Below are positions 12,623 to 25,579 of a stretch of DNA of 64,000 bases, piece after piece. Every line of letters begins with the position of its first letter. Position 1 is the first letter of the stretch. The notes under the pieces were generated by a model, which worked only from the letters and a program-made list of their open reading frames with translations, ran no database searches and was not told the origin of the DNA. The stretch is from Myxocyprinus asiaticus (taxonomy: Eukaryota > Chordata > Actinopteri > Cypriniformes > Catostomidae), in NCBI RefSeq assembly GCF_019703515.2, contig NC_059359.1:3230001-3294000 (forward strand), in the 5' to 3' direction. Both the position numbers and the translations under genes were made by a program.

Positions 12623-14245
12623 CTTGCAGCACAAGTAACGTTCACTGAGTTTGGACACTCCAGACCCGCCGTGTCTCACCTCGTTCTGAAAGTCCCTAAA
12701 TCCACTCCCATCTCAAGCTCAACACCTGTTCAGAATTCTTTCCCGGAATTTTCCCAAACAATGGCTGTTTTTCCCAGACTGTCTGACATCTGGAAAATGT
12801 TGCAGTTCCCCTCTTGAAGGGGATTTATTGCAGAAGGCTTCAGAGGGGGTGGAAGTACATGCAAGTTGCTGTACTTGTAAGATAGAAAGTCATGTTGAAT
12901 AAGTGCATGAGGTCCCTCTCTTATTTTTGTATTTATTTTTTTTTTTTTTCATGTATTCGAGTCTAAATGTTAAAATAGAGATGGCACTTTAGTAATGCAC
13001 ACCTGTTTTTGCATTCTAGACCAGTTAATAACCTTTTCTCACAATTAAACTGGCAAACAAATGACATTTCCGTAATCATTCCATTTGACTAGGTCAGCAG
13101 TTTAAAAGCTGTTTATTGTTGTCTGTATCCTGCGAGGGGGTACAAAAATAGCACTTTAATGAGTCATGATTTGAATATCTTTTCTTGCAGCCAATCATGC
13201 AGTCAAAACTGTTTAAATCTAAAATTCTTACTTTACAATAATATCCCTTGTGTTTTTATGCTGTCCTCATATTCTGTTAAATGCAGGTATCGATACAGAT
13301 TTCTTGCTTTGATTTTATTCTGATTCACAAGCTCTTAATTTGATTACGATTTTGATAACATTTTATACAAATTGTGATTCAAGTATATTTCAATTACAAT
13401 GTCCATTTTTCTAACATACGAAAGAAATTATCTCTCAGCTAATGCTATATTATGCAAATATTAATAAAAAAAAATTAACAATATATTAATCTATGTGGTT
13501 CAATTGCTATTTATTTAACAGATACAATAATTAACTCAACCAACACTGAAGTTAACTTTAAAGTAAAAGGGTTGATCTTGCATTTTATAAGAATTAATTC
13601 CAGTATATTCAAATGAAGATTGCAATTAATCAGAAAATCGATATCTTTACTCAGTCCTAAACAACATAGTGGTTTACACCACATTACATACAGTGAATAG
13701 TCCTGCAGTTTTATAAGAATTGTGTGTGTTTTTATAGGCTGATTTCAGGACTTTTAAAATATGGACGCATTATTTATTGAAGCCCTCAAGAAATGCAAAT
13801 GTGGCATGTGGGTTAAGCTAATGCTTATAGTGCAAGGCCATTACTGTTTCAGTCTGAATGCACATGGTCACATTTCCTTTAATAGACTTTCTAAATACGT
13901 AAAATCCCACATGCGTACAGCCTGACATTTTAACTTGAATCCAGAGTTCACAGTGTGCGACATGTATTTGACACCTTAGTTTGGCGCTAAATGCACAGAA
14001 TTGGTGCAGGACGGCATCTGTAAAGTAAACCATTATTTAGGACTTGGTCAATGGGCAAGCGCTGTGCTCAGCTGAAGTAAGCTCAGTCCATGCATGAGGT
14101 AATGGCACTGCCTGTGGCCCCAGACGTGAATTTCTGCCAACACATAAAAAGCTACAGGGACCTCTATCCTTGTGGCCATATGGCCTATGTCTTGGGAGTT
14201 GGGCTCTCCCTTGAGAAATGCTAAAAAGACTCAACTGAGTTTACC
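12623..14245. other. Upstream region of fam110d, no coding exon seen
   Basis: Unassigned spacer. The segment at about 13280-13660 is AT-rich and repeat-like (imperfect GATTACGATTTTGATAAC-type strings). Any first non-coding exon and promoter of fam110d should lie here or further left. I could not identify one. Confidence 0.4.
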
Positions 14246-15001
14246 TTTTTTGTTTTCACAGGGTTGTAGATATAGAGGAAAAAGGACAGGACATTTGTCT
14301 TTCGAAATCTGAAGTGCCCCGGTGCCAGCAGTATAGGTCAACCCAACCGGAACACTGCAGAACAATAGAGACCCAACCCAGAGAATGTCCTAGAGATGGC
14401 TATCAAAAAGCAAATAATCAAGCTCATTAGCTGCCTTCCTCCAAGACAACCATCCCTGAAAGGATTAACAGAAAAAGGAAGTTAGAAGGAGTGAAACAAG
14501 AGAGGGGAAAAGGAGAAACTTATTCCAAGTGAATGCTGACTGCCATTTCTGCTGCTTTGTGGTGAGGAGAACATCTCATTTGGGAGTGATTTTGGATTGC
14601 GGGAAAAGGATTACCCTATGCCCTGCCCGTTTATCCAAATGCCTGTATAAATGTATAAATATTCCATGGAGATATTGATTTGTCCCTTTTCCAAAAGTGC
14701 CTAACAAAGAGACAAAATATAGCAAAGCCCAGCATCCAACTCTCCCACTTAAACCTCTCAGATTGATACCTCAATCTTGGAATGCCTCAAAAACTATTTT
14801 TATAAGAGTCCTATAAATGGATCCCTGACAGTCCCCAACGTCTATATCCTGCGAGTATTCTAAGATACATCAGATCTTGAAGCTGTATTGGACTAGTAAT
14901 TTCCCAAAGGATTGCTTTAACCAAGGCCTCTCTTGTATTTTGTGGTAGGCCAAGGCAGCTGCTGTCCATTCTGTTTGGATGCATTTTTCCAGAATTCCAA
15001 A
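14246..15001 (+). promoter_or_regulatory. fam110d: Probable 5' UTR and splice acceptor of fam110d
   Basis: A pyrimidine-rich run TTTTTTGTTTTCACAG ends at 14261 and makes a good acceptor. The following 740 bases hold no long frame upstream of the coding start. FAM110 genes usually carry their whole coding sequence in the last exon, behind non-coding first exons, which fits. The donor exon is not identified. Confidence 0.5.
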
Positions 15002-16294
15002 ATGAAGCCCTTAACACCAATTGGTTCACCCTCTCCGCTGCGGCTCCTCAACAAGGGGCCAGATTACCTGCGTAGGCAAATGGATGCAGGAAGCAGGGGT
15101 CGCTCCATCAGTGCAGTGGAGCGTCTTGAAGCCGACAAGGCGAAGTATGTCAAGAGTCAACAGGTCATCAATACCAAGCAAGAGCCCGTGTTGGTGCCCT
15201 GTGCCACCCCTCCACCCTTGCCCCGTCGCAACTTCACAGTGTCTAGTCCCTCAACTCCTGTTCTACCTCCCCGAAGACCCTCTGTCCCTTTCTCTTCACT
15301 GGTTTTCTCAAGAGATGAGAATGAGGATGACTCCAAGAAGGAGAACTGTCAAAACGAGACTGTTGTAGAAACACACAATCGCAACAATGCAACTAAGCCA
15401 CCCGCACCGTCTCATAGAACCCCAACAACTACACCATTAGTCGCCCCACACAGTGCGCCAATAATGCGTAGGAGCAATGGCAAACGCATGCTACGTCCAG
15501 ACTCCCTGATCATATATAGACAGAAAAAAGAATGCAAGAGTCCCAGCAGTTGTGGCAGAAACGTCAACATGGAGGCCAAGGGCTACAGTTTTGTAAGAAG
15601 ACTCTTCCAAAGTTCTATGCGTGAGAAGAGCAATGGGAGCGACTCAGCTCAAAAAATGGTGATAAATGAGGAAAAGGGGTCCTCCTCTCGAGATGGGGAC
15701 TCTCGAATGTCCTGGTCCAATGACAAAGACACTGTTGATGGGGGAAATGGGACCAGGAGATCGAGTAGATCTGAACGCGAGGACTCAATGGCGGAGCCTC
15801 ACAATGACAACACTGGATTTGTGGAGAAGCAATCGAAGAACAGCATGATTAACTGTGTACGAAACAGTGTGGGTAACTGTAATAATAATGATATGGACCC
15901 ATGGAAGCCTGTTATACCTCGAATGCGGTCCGATTTGAAACGTTCCAAGTCGGACTTACGACTTCGCTGCTCGCTTGCAATGTCCGAGCAAGAGCGGTTC
16001 TTCGACTTCTGTGGATTGGACTTTGATATGGTGGAAAGGCTTGGACCAGAGAAATTTCTAGCAGGGGCCAGTTCAGTTGACACACTCTCACTTCTATTGA
16101 GGAGCGTTGGAGGTGGAGGAGGCTCGGAGCCCAGTGAGTTTTCTCGACACTCCGGTGAAGGGCTGTTCCAGGAGGAGCTAACAGAGCAGATCCCGACAGG
16201 TGTGTCCATTATTGAGAGAAATGCGCGTGTTATAAAGTGGCTCTATGGTTGCAGGAATGCAGCCCAGGAAGGCCCCAAAGAGTCCACTGTTTGA
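15002..16294 (+). CDS. fam110d: FAM110D-like protein, single coding exon
   Basis: A 430-residue protein of the FAM110 family, whose studied members associate with centrosomes and spindle poles; the specific role of FAM110D is poorly known. Conserved blocks in order are: LRLLNKGPDYLRRQ (13-26); the family hallmark SAVERLEADKAKYVKS (37-52); a proline-rich segment with PPLPRR and PPRRP; LRPDSLIIYRQKKECK (about 163-178), which I recall as typical of FAM110D rather than A, B or C; a VRRLF motif (about 198); SEQERFFDFCGLD; and the C-terminal IERNARVIKWLYGC. At 430 residues it is longer than human FAM110D (about 270), with the extra length in low-complexity Ser/Asn/Asp-rich central segments. The start at 15002 is chosen because MKPL begins the conserved region and has AAA before ATG. 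The frame is open 23 codons further upstream to an ATG at 14933, but those residues are not family-like. The reading frame is intact. Confidence 0.93.
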   Translation: MKPLTPIGSPSPLRLLNKGPDYLRRQMDAGSRGRSISAVERLEADKAKYVKSQQVINTKQEPVLVPCATPPPLPRRNFTVSSPSTPVLPPRRPSVPFSSLVFSRDENEDDSKKENCQNETVVETHNRNNATKPPAPSHRTPTTTPLVAPHSAPIMRRSNGKRMLRPDSLIIYRQKKECKSPSSCGRNVNMEAKGYSFVRRLFQSSMREKSNGSDSAQKMVINEEKGSSSRDGDSRMSWSNDKDTVDGGNGTRRSSRSEREDSMAEPHNDNTGFVEKQSKNSMINCVRNSVGNCNNNDMDPWKPVIPRMRSDLKRSKSDLRLRCSLAMSEQERFFDFCGLDFDMVERLGPEKFLAGASSVDTLSLLLRSVGGGGGSEPSEFSRHSGEGLFQEELTEQIPTGVSIIERNARVIKWLYGCRNAAQEGPKESTV

Positions 16295-18525
16295 TTACCC
16301 TGGTAACAGAAACAAAAGACTTTTATTCTGGACTGTTGCCTGGAGCAGTGTTCCAATACGACACTTATGACAGATTATGTTGTATTTATTTAATGTGGAA
16401 GAATTGTATTTATTCAGCTTTTCACAGCCAGCACAAGCTAATTTTCTCATGTTTAAGGTGAAGTGTGTAAATCCAAACAGAATTGCAAAAATTATGACTT
16501 TTTAATCAGATTTCATAAACACTCCCCCTTCTTCCATTGGCCAAACAGATAGCCCTGCCCCAAACTCACACTATTGGTTGAGCCAATCTTGCTGTGTCGG
16601 GCTGGTCAAGATGCTCAAACAAACAGCCATTTTTTTTTATAGCGCCACAGAGTCACAGTGTTTACAGTTTTCAGGGGAATCAACCTACTAATAGCATACT
16701 TTATGTTGTCTCTGCATATTAAGCTGGGATATGAGAAAGTATTTTGCCAATGAAAAAAATTACACAATTCACAGTTCAGTCACAGATAAAGCTGTATATT
16801 GACATCTTCATTACCTACACTGTCTTTGTAGTGATGTAATTTCCTGTTTTCTGTATATAGAAAAACATATATAAGACCGTCCTGTTACTTTTGTTCAGAA
16901 ACATGTGTTATTTGCTAAACATAACTGTAAGAATATCTCAGTCGATGAATAATTTAAACCTGAAAACCACTAAGCTTTTCTGCGGGGCTGGGAAACTGAT
17001 GCATAAGTACTAAATGAACCATGTGTACCTCATTTCCCGACTGTCCCAGTTTAGTTTGTGTGTTGGCTTTTTTTCCTTAAACGCAGGCGTTGGAACAAAC
17101 ACACAGAGCACCCCTGTGGGGATATTAATGCACTGAATTGAAAAAAGAAAGAGAGATGGAGAGAGAGAGAGCTATATACTGTACAAAAAACTTATTTTAA
17201 ACACTGAGTGAATGCAAATGAGTATGCAGGGCGTTAAGAGCAACCTAAATGACTTTTATTTGTCTTAAGCCAAAGATATGACTGTATACTGCTGTACACT
17301 GGCTCTGTTCCAAACCTCAGTGAGCTGTCTCACTGTTTACTGTCTATAGACAGCTGCATTCTAAGGCAGCATCCTAACTGAAATGGAACATCATTAGGAT
17401 GTGAACTGAAACGCTCTACTGTACACAGGCAGCAAGAAACTGTTATTAATCTCTCAGGAACGCCGCACTAGATACAAAAGAGTCTGACATTAGCATGTTG
17501 CTAAGCTAACAACTTGATAGTCTAATAAAAACAAAGAAATAAGTGACACAGAAATATTGGGTGAAATAGTCTGCTGTTAATTAGATGGACTTATTTTTCA
17601 CCAATACTTTCCAGTTCTGAGTAAACTTTTAAATATTGGATTACATTTTTTACTGAGATAGTCATAGGGATAGCCTTGGGCGTGAGATTAGAAGCAAAGT
17701 TGCCTTAGATTTTGGTCCCACATGTGGTGTCTTCACAACATAACAACATAACTTCACTGCCAACAGTTTAGAACAACCTTTGCGTCTAAAAATGTCTACA
17801 TGCAGCATAGGCAGTCGGCTTATTAGTGTTTGGAACAGAGACACTGTTTTGTCCCTCATGGAAATTCTTAGTTTCATTCCCATGTTTAATTATTACATAA
17901 ATGGTCTTTATCTTAATTATTGTGATGATAAATAATGGTCGTTTGCACGTTTGTCTTGAGGAAACTCCTTTGGCGACACATTCTTCCATATGTACTTGAT
18001 AATAACACTTATGTGTTTCATTCACAAAAGTAAACAGCTTAGCAAAGTAGGGGACATAATGGCAGACAGACACTCCTGATGTAGAAAACAGTGATCTGTT
18101 CCCAAACTGAAGGAGACCTTTGACAGTTCCTCCCAACTAAACTCATGAATCAGTCACTGATTTCCTTTTGTCGTAATGAATCCTGCCTGATTGGAGGCGT
18201 TAATAAGTCTCTATGATCCCACTGATAAGTGAAGCAGAGGTCCACTGTGGTATGTACAGGCCAGACTGAGGCTGCAGACAAAGATGTACAAATGCGATAC
18301 GCAATCTTTCCATTAGAAATTCCTGAACCTTTTTTGTGTGTTGTGATTTGTGTGTGTGACTCATCCCCAATGTCAAAGAAGCATCAAGTCTTCCAAAGCA
18401 CCCGAAATCTCTCTTGCATGTTTGCAATCCTGTCGTAAATGTTTCTATAAAGAAGACATTTAGATTTCAATCCAAAGAGATATTGTACAGAAAATCCAAA
18501 TAAAGTCATATTTCTGAAAGACTGT
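16295..18525 (+). other. fam110d: Probable 3' UTR of fam110d
   Basis: About 2.2 kb of mostly unique sequence follows the stop codon and leads to a polyA signal at 18499-18504. A segment near 16510-16690 (CCATTGGCCAAACAG, TTGGTTGAGCCAATC) looks like a small inserted repeat. No other gene is seen in it. Confidence 0.55.
18499..18504 (+). terminator. fam110d: Polyadenylation signal, probably fam110d
   Basis: AATAAA lies in the context CCAAATAAAGTC. It is followed within about 40 bases by a TG-rich downstream element (TTGTGTATATGTGTGTGTG), the usual arrangement of a vertebrate cleavage site. Distance from the stop is about 2.2 kb. Confidence 0.6.
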
Positions 18526-19626
18526 AACCTTGTGTATATGTGTGTGTGTGTTGTTATTTTAGCTTATTTGGTTATGTTAGATAACAGCCAGGGTTCCCAA
18601 AGTCATGAAAAACCTGGAAATATCAGGGAATTTTAAAATGATGATTTCCAGGCCTGGAAACGTCATAGAAGTGAACAAAATCCTAAAGCATCATGAAAAA
18701 GAAAATGGACATTTCTGCAAGTGGGTTTTCTAGTTATATTCAACTGTGCAATATTGAATTGGTTACAAATGGCTCTTTATAAGTGCAATCTCTTTAAAAT
18801 ATTTTTTAAAAATCTTTATCCGGTAATCATAAACAACCATAATGGTTTCTCATTTCTCTCACACTTTAAAAAGTTATGTAAATGTATTGATCAAAAGTGT
18901 AGGAACACTATAGATGGTGTATATGGAAATAAAATGATGGTACTATATCATTCTTCTATGCTGTAATTCACAATTCTGTAAATCAGACGTACATGCTAGC
19001 ACAGATCTTATAATTACACACGTGTCAGTCCTACACACCTTTTCTTGTCGTAAATGTTGTTATAACAACACATACTCAGCTGCTAAATAATGTCCAACAG
19101 CTCCTCGTGTGATTGCTGGTTTGTAACAGATGAGTCACACGGCAGTAAAGTCCTGCGATTTGATTGACTTATTCCAGCACAAAGACTTAAGCAGGGTTGA
19201 GAAAAAGTCAGAATTTAATGGGTCATTATTTACCTCCCCTCATGTTGGATCCAAACAGGGCTGCACAGTAAAAAATGTTCATAATTTTTAGAGTAAAAGA
19301 ATGTAAAAATGCTACAGTAAAAAAGCGTTATTTGATTAACAAGTAGTTACCTTAACATAGTATGTAAAAAAAATTCTAATATATTTAACAAGATAAAATA
19401 TTGTAAAAATGATTTGTTTTAGATGTAAAAATGTTTACCATTTAATTAACTGTAAAACTGTATATTATGTTTAACAAGAGAATACAGTGATTCACAATAC
19501 ATTTTAAAGTGAAGAGCAGACTTTTAGAGTTCCAGAAGGTTCGTATAATTTAATAATATAAACAGTTGTGAACCGTAAAATATACGGGCATCAAAATTAC
19601 ATTTCGTGAAGCCTGAAACATGGTAA

Positions 19627-19629
19627 ATT

Positions 19630-19676
<47 letters not shown>

Positions 19677-19691
19677 TTTTTTTTTTTTTAC
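19627..19691. repeat. TTTA microsatellite followed by a T run
   Basis: About 13 uninterrupted TTTA units run from 19627 to 19680 and pass into a T run. Confidence 0.95.
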
Positions 19692-19899
19692 AGTGTATTT
19701 CTGTAAGTTTTACAGGCAATGTTTTGTGTAGTTTAACACAAGTTTGGCAGTAAAACTAAGAATTACATAATTAATTGTGATCAATTATGTCTATTAATTC
19801 CCTGAATATTTTTCCACCATGGTCCATTACATAAAAATGTATTTATTAAATATAATGATTAACAGACATAAATATTTATAAAAATAACTATATATATAT

Positions 19900-19904
<5 letters not shown>

Positions 19905-19950
<46 letters not shown>
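19905..19950. repeat. TG microsatellite
   Basis: About 23 uninterrupted TG units. Confidence 0.97.
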
Positions 19951-19951
<1 letters not shown>

Positions 19952-21835
19952 TTATTATATGTTTATATAGATAATCAAACATCGATTAACCCTGTAATGC
20001 CGTTTGTATCAAATATGAATCACAACATTTGACAGCTCCTGTTTCAATCTCTGTTCAAGCTGACGAGCCAAACAACCTATAGTATGTACGTTTTTCATGT
20101 TTATGGCACCATCTAGTGGTTATTAGTGAAAAAAAGTGGTTTCAATGTTTATATCGATCTATTTAATATGGCGGCGGACTGACGCGATAAGTGACTCTTA
20201 TGTTGGGATAAATGACAGCTTATTTTAATAAAGTAAAAGTGACAGTAATGATTATATTGTTACTGATATTTTAAAATGCGTATTTGCTGAATATAAACCA
20301 CTTGTGCTTGGTTCAAACCTTGTATATTATTTTATTGAAAACACCCTTTGAAATCCATGTATCAAATATACAACAGGCTTTTGAGAAATATCTGTCAATC
20401 ACCATTACATTACATTCATGCCCACCACAAAAAATAAATAAATAAAATAAATAAAAACATTTGTGTATAAGATATATTTAAAGTGTGAACTAATATTTCT
20501 GTGTATTTTCATATATGCAGTCTGCTCTGTCATTATAAAGATCTCATTATTTTACATCACAAGCTATTATGATGTCATCTAACCATAAGATCCTGAGAGC
20601 CAGCGAAAGATTTTTTACAATTTCCCTTTTTTAAATATCAATTTAGTGTTTGGTGCATAAAATACATATGATAAAAATTATTTATTGAAAAAAGAATATT
20701 TTATCCATATTGTATTTGATGTGATACATTTCAATCCATATTTATAGATCAAGGAGAGGAAGCTGTCATGGCCAAACTCACAAAGTTGGTATCTCTGAAA
20801 AGCATTAATCGTAATTTATTTGAATTTCATTCCATTTTAAATCTACTTCTTAAATTCTAAATTACAGTTCTGCATCAAGAGATTCAGGAATTGAACTGGA
20901 ATTTAAAAAGCATTCTCAATTAAATTCTGAATGAAAACGGCCCTGGTTTCAAGTGCCTGTTATTCTTAAAGTATTTACACAACATGTAAAGCACTTGAGT
21001 GTGATGTATCAGGCCTCATTTGAAACTAACAAAAATAACTATAAGCCTCTGTTTTGCCTCGGTGGTCAGGTTACCCTCTTCCTCCCCCACCTCACCCTTT
21101 CCACTCTTCCTTCACTACATACACATATGTGAATGAAACAGCAGCCCTCTTCCTGACACTCAAACCCTGCGGCTCGGCCTGCTGTGACATCCTGTTTTTG
21201 GTTCTATTCGTAGTTTTTTCACACGTTTGGTTATCAAACAGCTCCTCTCCTCCCTTGGCCTCTCCCACGCAAACAGACAGCACCATCGCGCAGCTGGTCA
21301 GGAGGGATCGGGCACTGAGGGGGTAGACATGTTTGCAGTCTTGATCTCTGTCCTGCCCAACTTAATCTTGAAGTATGATGTAAGGAGTGTATTTGAGTAA
21401 TTGACACATAACATATTCGTTGACTTATATTTTTTATCAATACTGAAACTTTGGTTAAAGTTGACATGAAGCTTTTGCTTTTTTCTAATGAGAGTCTACG
21501 GGAGTAATATGTGTTTGTGTTGTGTTCGTTTGTGCTAACACCTTTTGTATTCCTGGTTACAAATGACCGGCCCACTACGATTGTTAATAAATCTCTCATA
21601 TTGCATATGTTATCCCAAGATATTGCATTAGATCGTTTTGTCAACTTCTTTTTTAGTAATTATGACTTTTTTTTAAATATTTTAAACAATATATATAATT
21701 TTGATTGATAGAAGGATTCATTTGAGCTGTGCTTATACTGAGGGCACTCCCTGCAGAAAAAATAAAATAATAATAATAATGTAATAAATTAATAACAACT
21801 TGCTTGATCAAAACAAAATCAGAGTTGGTAAAAAC

Positions 21836-22839
21836 TAGAGCTGTCAGAATTAACGTTTTAAAGCATGCGATTAATTAAAAAAGTAAAACGAGTTAATTTT
21901 TCTTAATCGCAATTAACGCATTTACCGTTAATACAGCATAAACACTGGTGTGAAGGGCAGAATCTTTGTAATGTGTCCACCCGGAGTCATTACACTGACG
22001 CACATGCCACAAACAGACACACAACAGTGCCAGAGCCCTTTTACCAGCCTATAAGCTTAGCATAAAATAGCATAACTACGACAGCGATGCTGTCGTAACA
22101 CGCTAGTTGACTATTTTGATCTCTCCTATGATAGAGCCACAGAGGTTGTTATCTTAGTAAATACATAAATATCTGACAACGCTTCCCTGTCAGAGATAAA
22201 ATGATGGAGAAAGGAGCTCTTAGCGCTATTTGATGTACAAAACAAGGCCATATGGGACTTGTGATAGAAATCAAGTATTGTTCAGCCTAAAGAGCATTTA
22301 AATTACCACAGCAGCACACAAAATCTTAACTATCACCAAAATGCAGAATGAGACATTTTTGTCTGCAATCGCTCTTCATGGTGAGTTCAAAGTTGCACTC
22401 AACGCTGGCGCTGATGCAAATCATGAACGCAGCTTTATGATTGCTGTAACAAAGCGGATAGCCACAGTCTACTGGCAGATTAATATTGTAGAGGATTTGA
22501 TTTTAGGAGATTTAATGGCCATTGCAATGAATATGCAACCTATGTGGGGACTAGTACTTTAAATTTGTTCACTTAGACTTTGGGAAACGTTTTATGAGAC
22601 TTGAACTAGTGCTATTTTAGTGCATTTCTATCTTTATACTGTGGAAGGCCTTGTTTGGAAAATGTTAATAAAACATTATATTACTAAATATTCTTTCCTA
22701 AGATAGAAATAAATGCATTTTGACAAGAAAAGAAGTATATGTGTCAAATTTCAGCACTTTCAAAATCTGCTATTAATCACGATAAACTACAAAACATTAT
22801 GCGATTCATTGCGAAAAATTTAATTGGCTGACAGCACTA
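21836..22839. mobile_element. Non-autonomous hAT element with perfect 8-bp target duplication
   Basis: The element begins TAGAGCTGTCAG and ends CTGACAGCACTA, terminal inverted repeats with one mismatch over 12 bases. GTAAAAAC lies on both sides (21828-21835 and 22840-22847), a perfect 8-bp duplication characteristic of hAT insertion. Both ends also carry complementary AT-rich text (GCGATTAATTA-like left, AATTTAATTGGC right). The interior has no transposase; a 73-codon open frame at 22341 shows no domain. The intact duplication suggests a relatively young insertion. Confidence 0.88.
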
Positions 22840-22847
22840 GTAAAAAC

Positions 22848-23167
22848 ATAATAAAGACAAGATAGCCATGTGTTATATATCGCTGAAAAGGTCTCAATTA
22901 GTATAATGCAAATCTGTTTCATTGCAGTGAATTTTAGTGTACGATATTCCCACTGACACACAAAAATATAATAAACAGCATTGTCTTTTTGTCACAAATT
23001 CCCTTATTACTTCCTGAAACATAACATAGATAATGACATAGCTAACTTACAGCAGACTATCCCGATTCAAACGAGCCCAAACACAACATAATATGATAAG
23101 TAGATCTTGAAATATCCCTCTAAGTGTGTACATGGAAAGATGATGCACAAAAGGGTGCTCAACACAC

Positions 23168-23226
<59 letters not shown>

Positions 23227-24764
23227 ATGTACGAAGACTTCGTGCGTGCAAACGCACATCCACATATGTGCTCATCTAAAGGATTGTGATGCTCCTGAAC
23301 ACTTAATATTTCTGTATTTTGTAGTTTAATCCATTCATTTCCAATGGCCGGTCACCTTAGGCCGGAAACACAGGTGGTGTAACAAAGTGAAATAAAACCA
23401 ATAAAATTTTATGAAAATTATCTAAAAACAATTTGTGTATTCAGATGCACTTGGTGAACAAAGTCATGAAATAAACGACAGTTTTCAGAAGAAAAGATAA
23501 GTCAATCGGTCAGTTTTGACTGGAATACAATATAAGGGTTAAATGCAGAATTTTATAGAAATTATACAAAAATATGGAACAAAAATGTCCCCAGGTCACT
23601 AAATACTGACAAGAGGTACTCGGATACACGGTTATATTCCGACAAGCAAAAAGCGTAAGTCTGATCACTATGAAACGTAACAGCACACCTCTCCTCAATA
23701 ATTAGCTTAATTTGAAGTATCAATAATGTCCACAACACAAACGGTGCGAGAAAGCTTAATACTGTGAGTTAAAGGTTTTGAAAAACACCTAATCCAACAT
23801 ATAAGCAAACACTTTGCAAAAACTTTAAGTAGGATGTTTGAAAAATATAAATAAAGTGCTCTGTAAAAACACAACTCCACTGTCTGAGGAGTTAACAAAG
23901 CATTTGTCAGACAAAGACTACCACACACATCTGAGTTCTGTCTGAAAAGGCCTTTTGGGTTTGCAAAGACGGAGTGTGCCAAGATTTCCTCTGTCATAGT
24001 GCCACATTGGAATAAAGACATTCTGTTCATACTTGCCCTCATGCACTGTGGAGGCATGCGCATCAGGCCCGGCCGGCCTCATCAAGTGTGGCAAATCTGG
24101 CCTAATTCTTCTGGGCTAGCAGCTCCAATATGCCAGGCAGTGCCATGCAAGCTTAAGAGATGCGAGTATGAGTCAGGAAGAATAACAGGACAGAATGATC
24201 TGTCCCCTCATAGACATAAACATTACAGGGATGTGAAAACAAGGAGAACTTGTTATGGAAGAGTACTATAATAAAACCAAAATGGTGATCAATGAATAGT
24301 TCTATTGCAATTTGGAGAAGGAAGCACAGTGAATGAAATAACAATGCTAAAGAGAGTACAGACATAAAACAGGAAGAAATATAGACAAACAGCTGCAAAG
24401 AATCATTGTTTGAGTCAGAAAATAGATGGTTTTATACAGAGCTGCAGTAGAAGTGAAAGAGTCCTTAGGACTCAAAGGTGAGTAATTTGGCCCTCCAAAG
24501 TTCTCAGGTTTATAACCTGAATAAATTATATTGTTGTCTGTCTCTGTGTGTTAGTAAAGAGAACGAAATGTAGAAACTTTAGGACGTAATTTATGATGTA
24601 CAGACATTAACAGCAAATGGGCAGTTGCCATGACCTGTCACAGCAATGCAACATGCTAAACTCCTGTCGAACTATTTTAAAAGGCATTTTACTAATTGTT
24701 TTATGACTTTAACATTTACTGGTGCTTACATAAGCAAGCATTACAATTACTATTGCTTATACTT
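22848..24764. other. Intergenic, no gene seen
   Basis: Spacer with the TG microsatellite listed next. The 24000-24240 part is GC-richer with unique-looking sequence, but no exon is supported. Confidence 0.45.
23169..23224. repeat. TG microsatellite
   Basis: About 28 TG units. The open frames reading CVCVCV and HTHTHT across this tract are artefacts of the repeat. Confidence 0.97.
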
Positions 24765-25112
24765 GGAGCTGCACGGTAAGAAGGTCCTGGATTCAAGTCC
24801 TGGCTCAACTGGGCCGTACTGTGTGGAGTTTGCATGTTCTCCATGTGTTTGTGTGGGTTTCCTCCAGGTGCTCCGGTTTCCCCCACAGTCCAAAAAGACA
24901 TGAAGGGTAAGTTAATTGGAGACCCTAAATTGCCCGTAGGTGTGAGTGAGAGTGTGAATGTGAATGTGTATGACTGTGTGTGTTGCCACTGTGATGGAGT
25001 GGCCACCTGTCCAGGGTGTTTCCCTGCCTTTGGCCTGAGACAGCTGGGATAGGCTCCAGCACTACCCATGACCCTACATAGGACAAGCAGCTATAGAAGA
25101 TAGATGGATGGA
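24765..25112 (+). mobile_element. L2/CR1-type LINE 3' tail or related SINE fragment
   Basis: Strings characteristic of the widespread fish element are present in order: GGTTTCCTCCAGGTGCTCCG, CCCACAGTCC, AATTGGAGACCCTAAATTGC, GTGGCCACCTGTCCAGGGTG, CAGCTGGGATAGGCTCCAGC, then the 3' terminal GATGGATGGATGA run at about 25100-25112. The GGATGGA tail marks the 3' end on the + strand. The 5' part is absent, and no RT frame is included. Confidence 0.75.
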
Positions 25113-25229
25113 TGATTGGCAATGCATCTTCTGCATCACCTGTCGAAAGCTATTTCAAAAAGTAATTCGAATTTGGCCAAGGCAAAATGTGGTAGGGAAA
25201 TGTCCTACCCCTCCCACCCGTAAATGACG

Positions 25230-25480
25230 CCTATGGACATAGTTCACTCAATATAACACTATTGGTTAAGTTCAAGTTTTAGGCTAGGGAGATACATTTT
25301 ACTCATTAAAATATCCATATAATATTCACCTTAAAAACCTTATCTGATTACGACACCACTTCACCCCTCCATTTCATTGGCAAATTGCAGCCACACGTGT
25401 AACAAAGCAAGTAATTTTGGTTTGCAAAAATGTTGCCATTGTCACAAACATTTCATGAGATCAGGCTGGAAAAACCCCTT
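25230..25480. repeat. Dispersed repeat R3, left copy
   Basis: Shares ordered strings with 49740-49990, for example GCAAAAATGTTGCCATTGTC here against GCAAAAATGTCTCCACAGTC there, and TTTCATGAGAT in both. Family unnamed; non-coding. Confidence 0.5.
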
Positions 25481-25579
25481 CGACTTACATTGAAGGAGAG
25501 ACCCAAGCAAAATCTAGAAACCAAGCAAACACTTTAAAACATGCTAAAAAAAACCAAAAAACATTAAACACCTGAGCAA

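Larger units (their letters stand above)
18526..21835. other. Intergenic, no gene seen
   Basis: AT-rich spacer holding a TTTA microsatellite and a TG microsatellite (listed separately). Near 21060-21330 there is a C-rich patch, unlike the neighbouring sequence, whose open frames in both directions show no recognised domain. Confidence 0.45.

Noticed and set aside
14933..15001. N-terminal extension of fam110d from the ATG at 14933
   Set aside because: The 23 extra residues (MYFVVGQGSCC...) are not family-like and precede the conserved MKPL start. They look like 5' UTR that happens to be open.
21054..21326. 90-codon open frame with a hydrophobic middle segment
   Set aside because: C-rich low-complexity composition, no domain, and an equally open reverse frame.
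23047..23289. Open frames in the TG microsatellite (HTHTHT and CVCVCV)
   Set aside because: Simple repeat translation with no other support.
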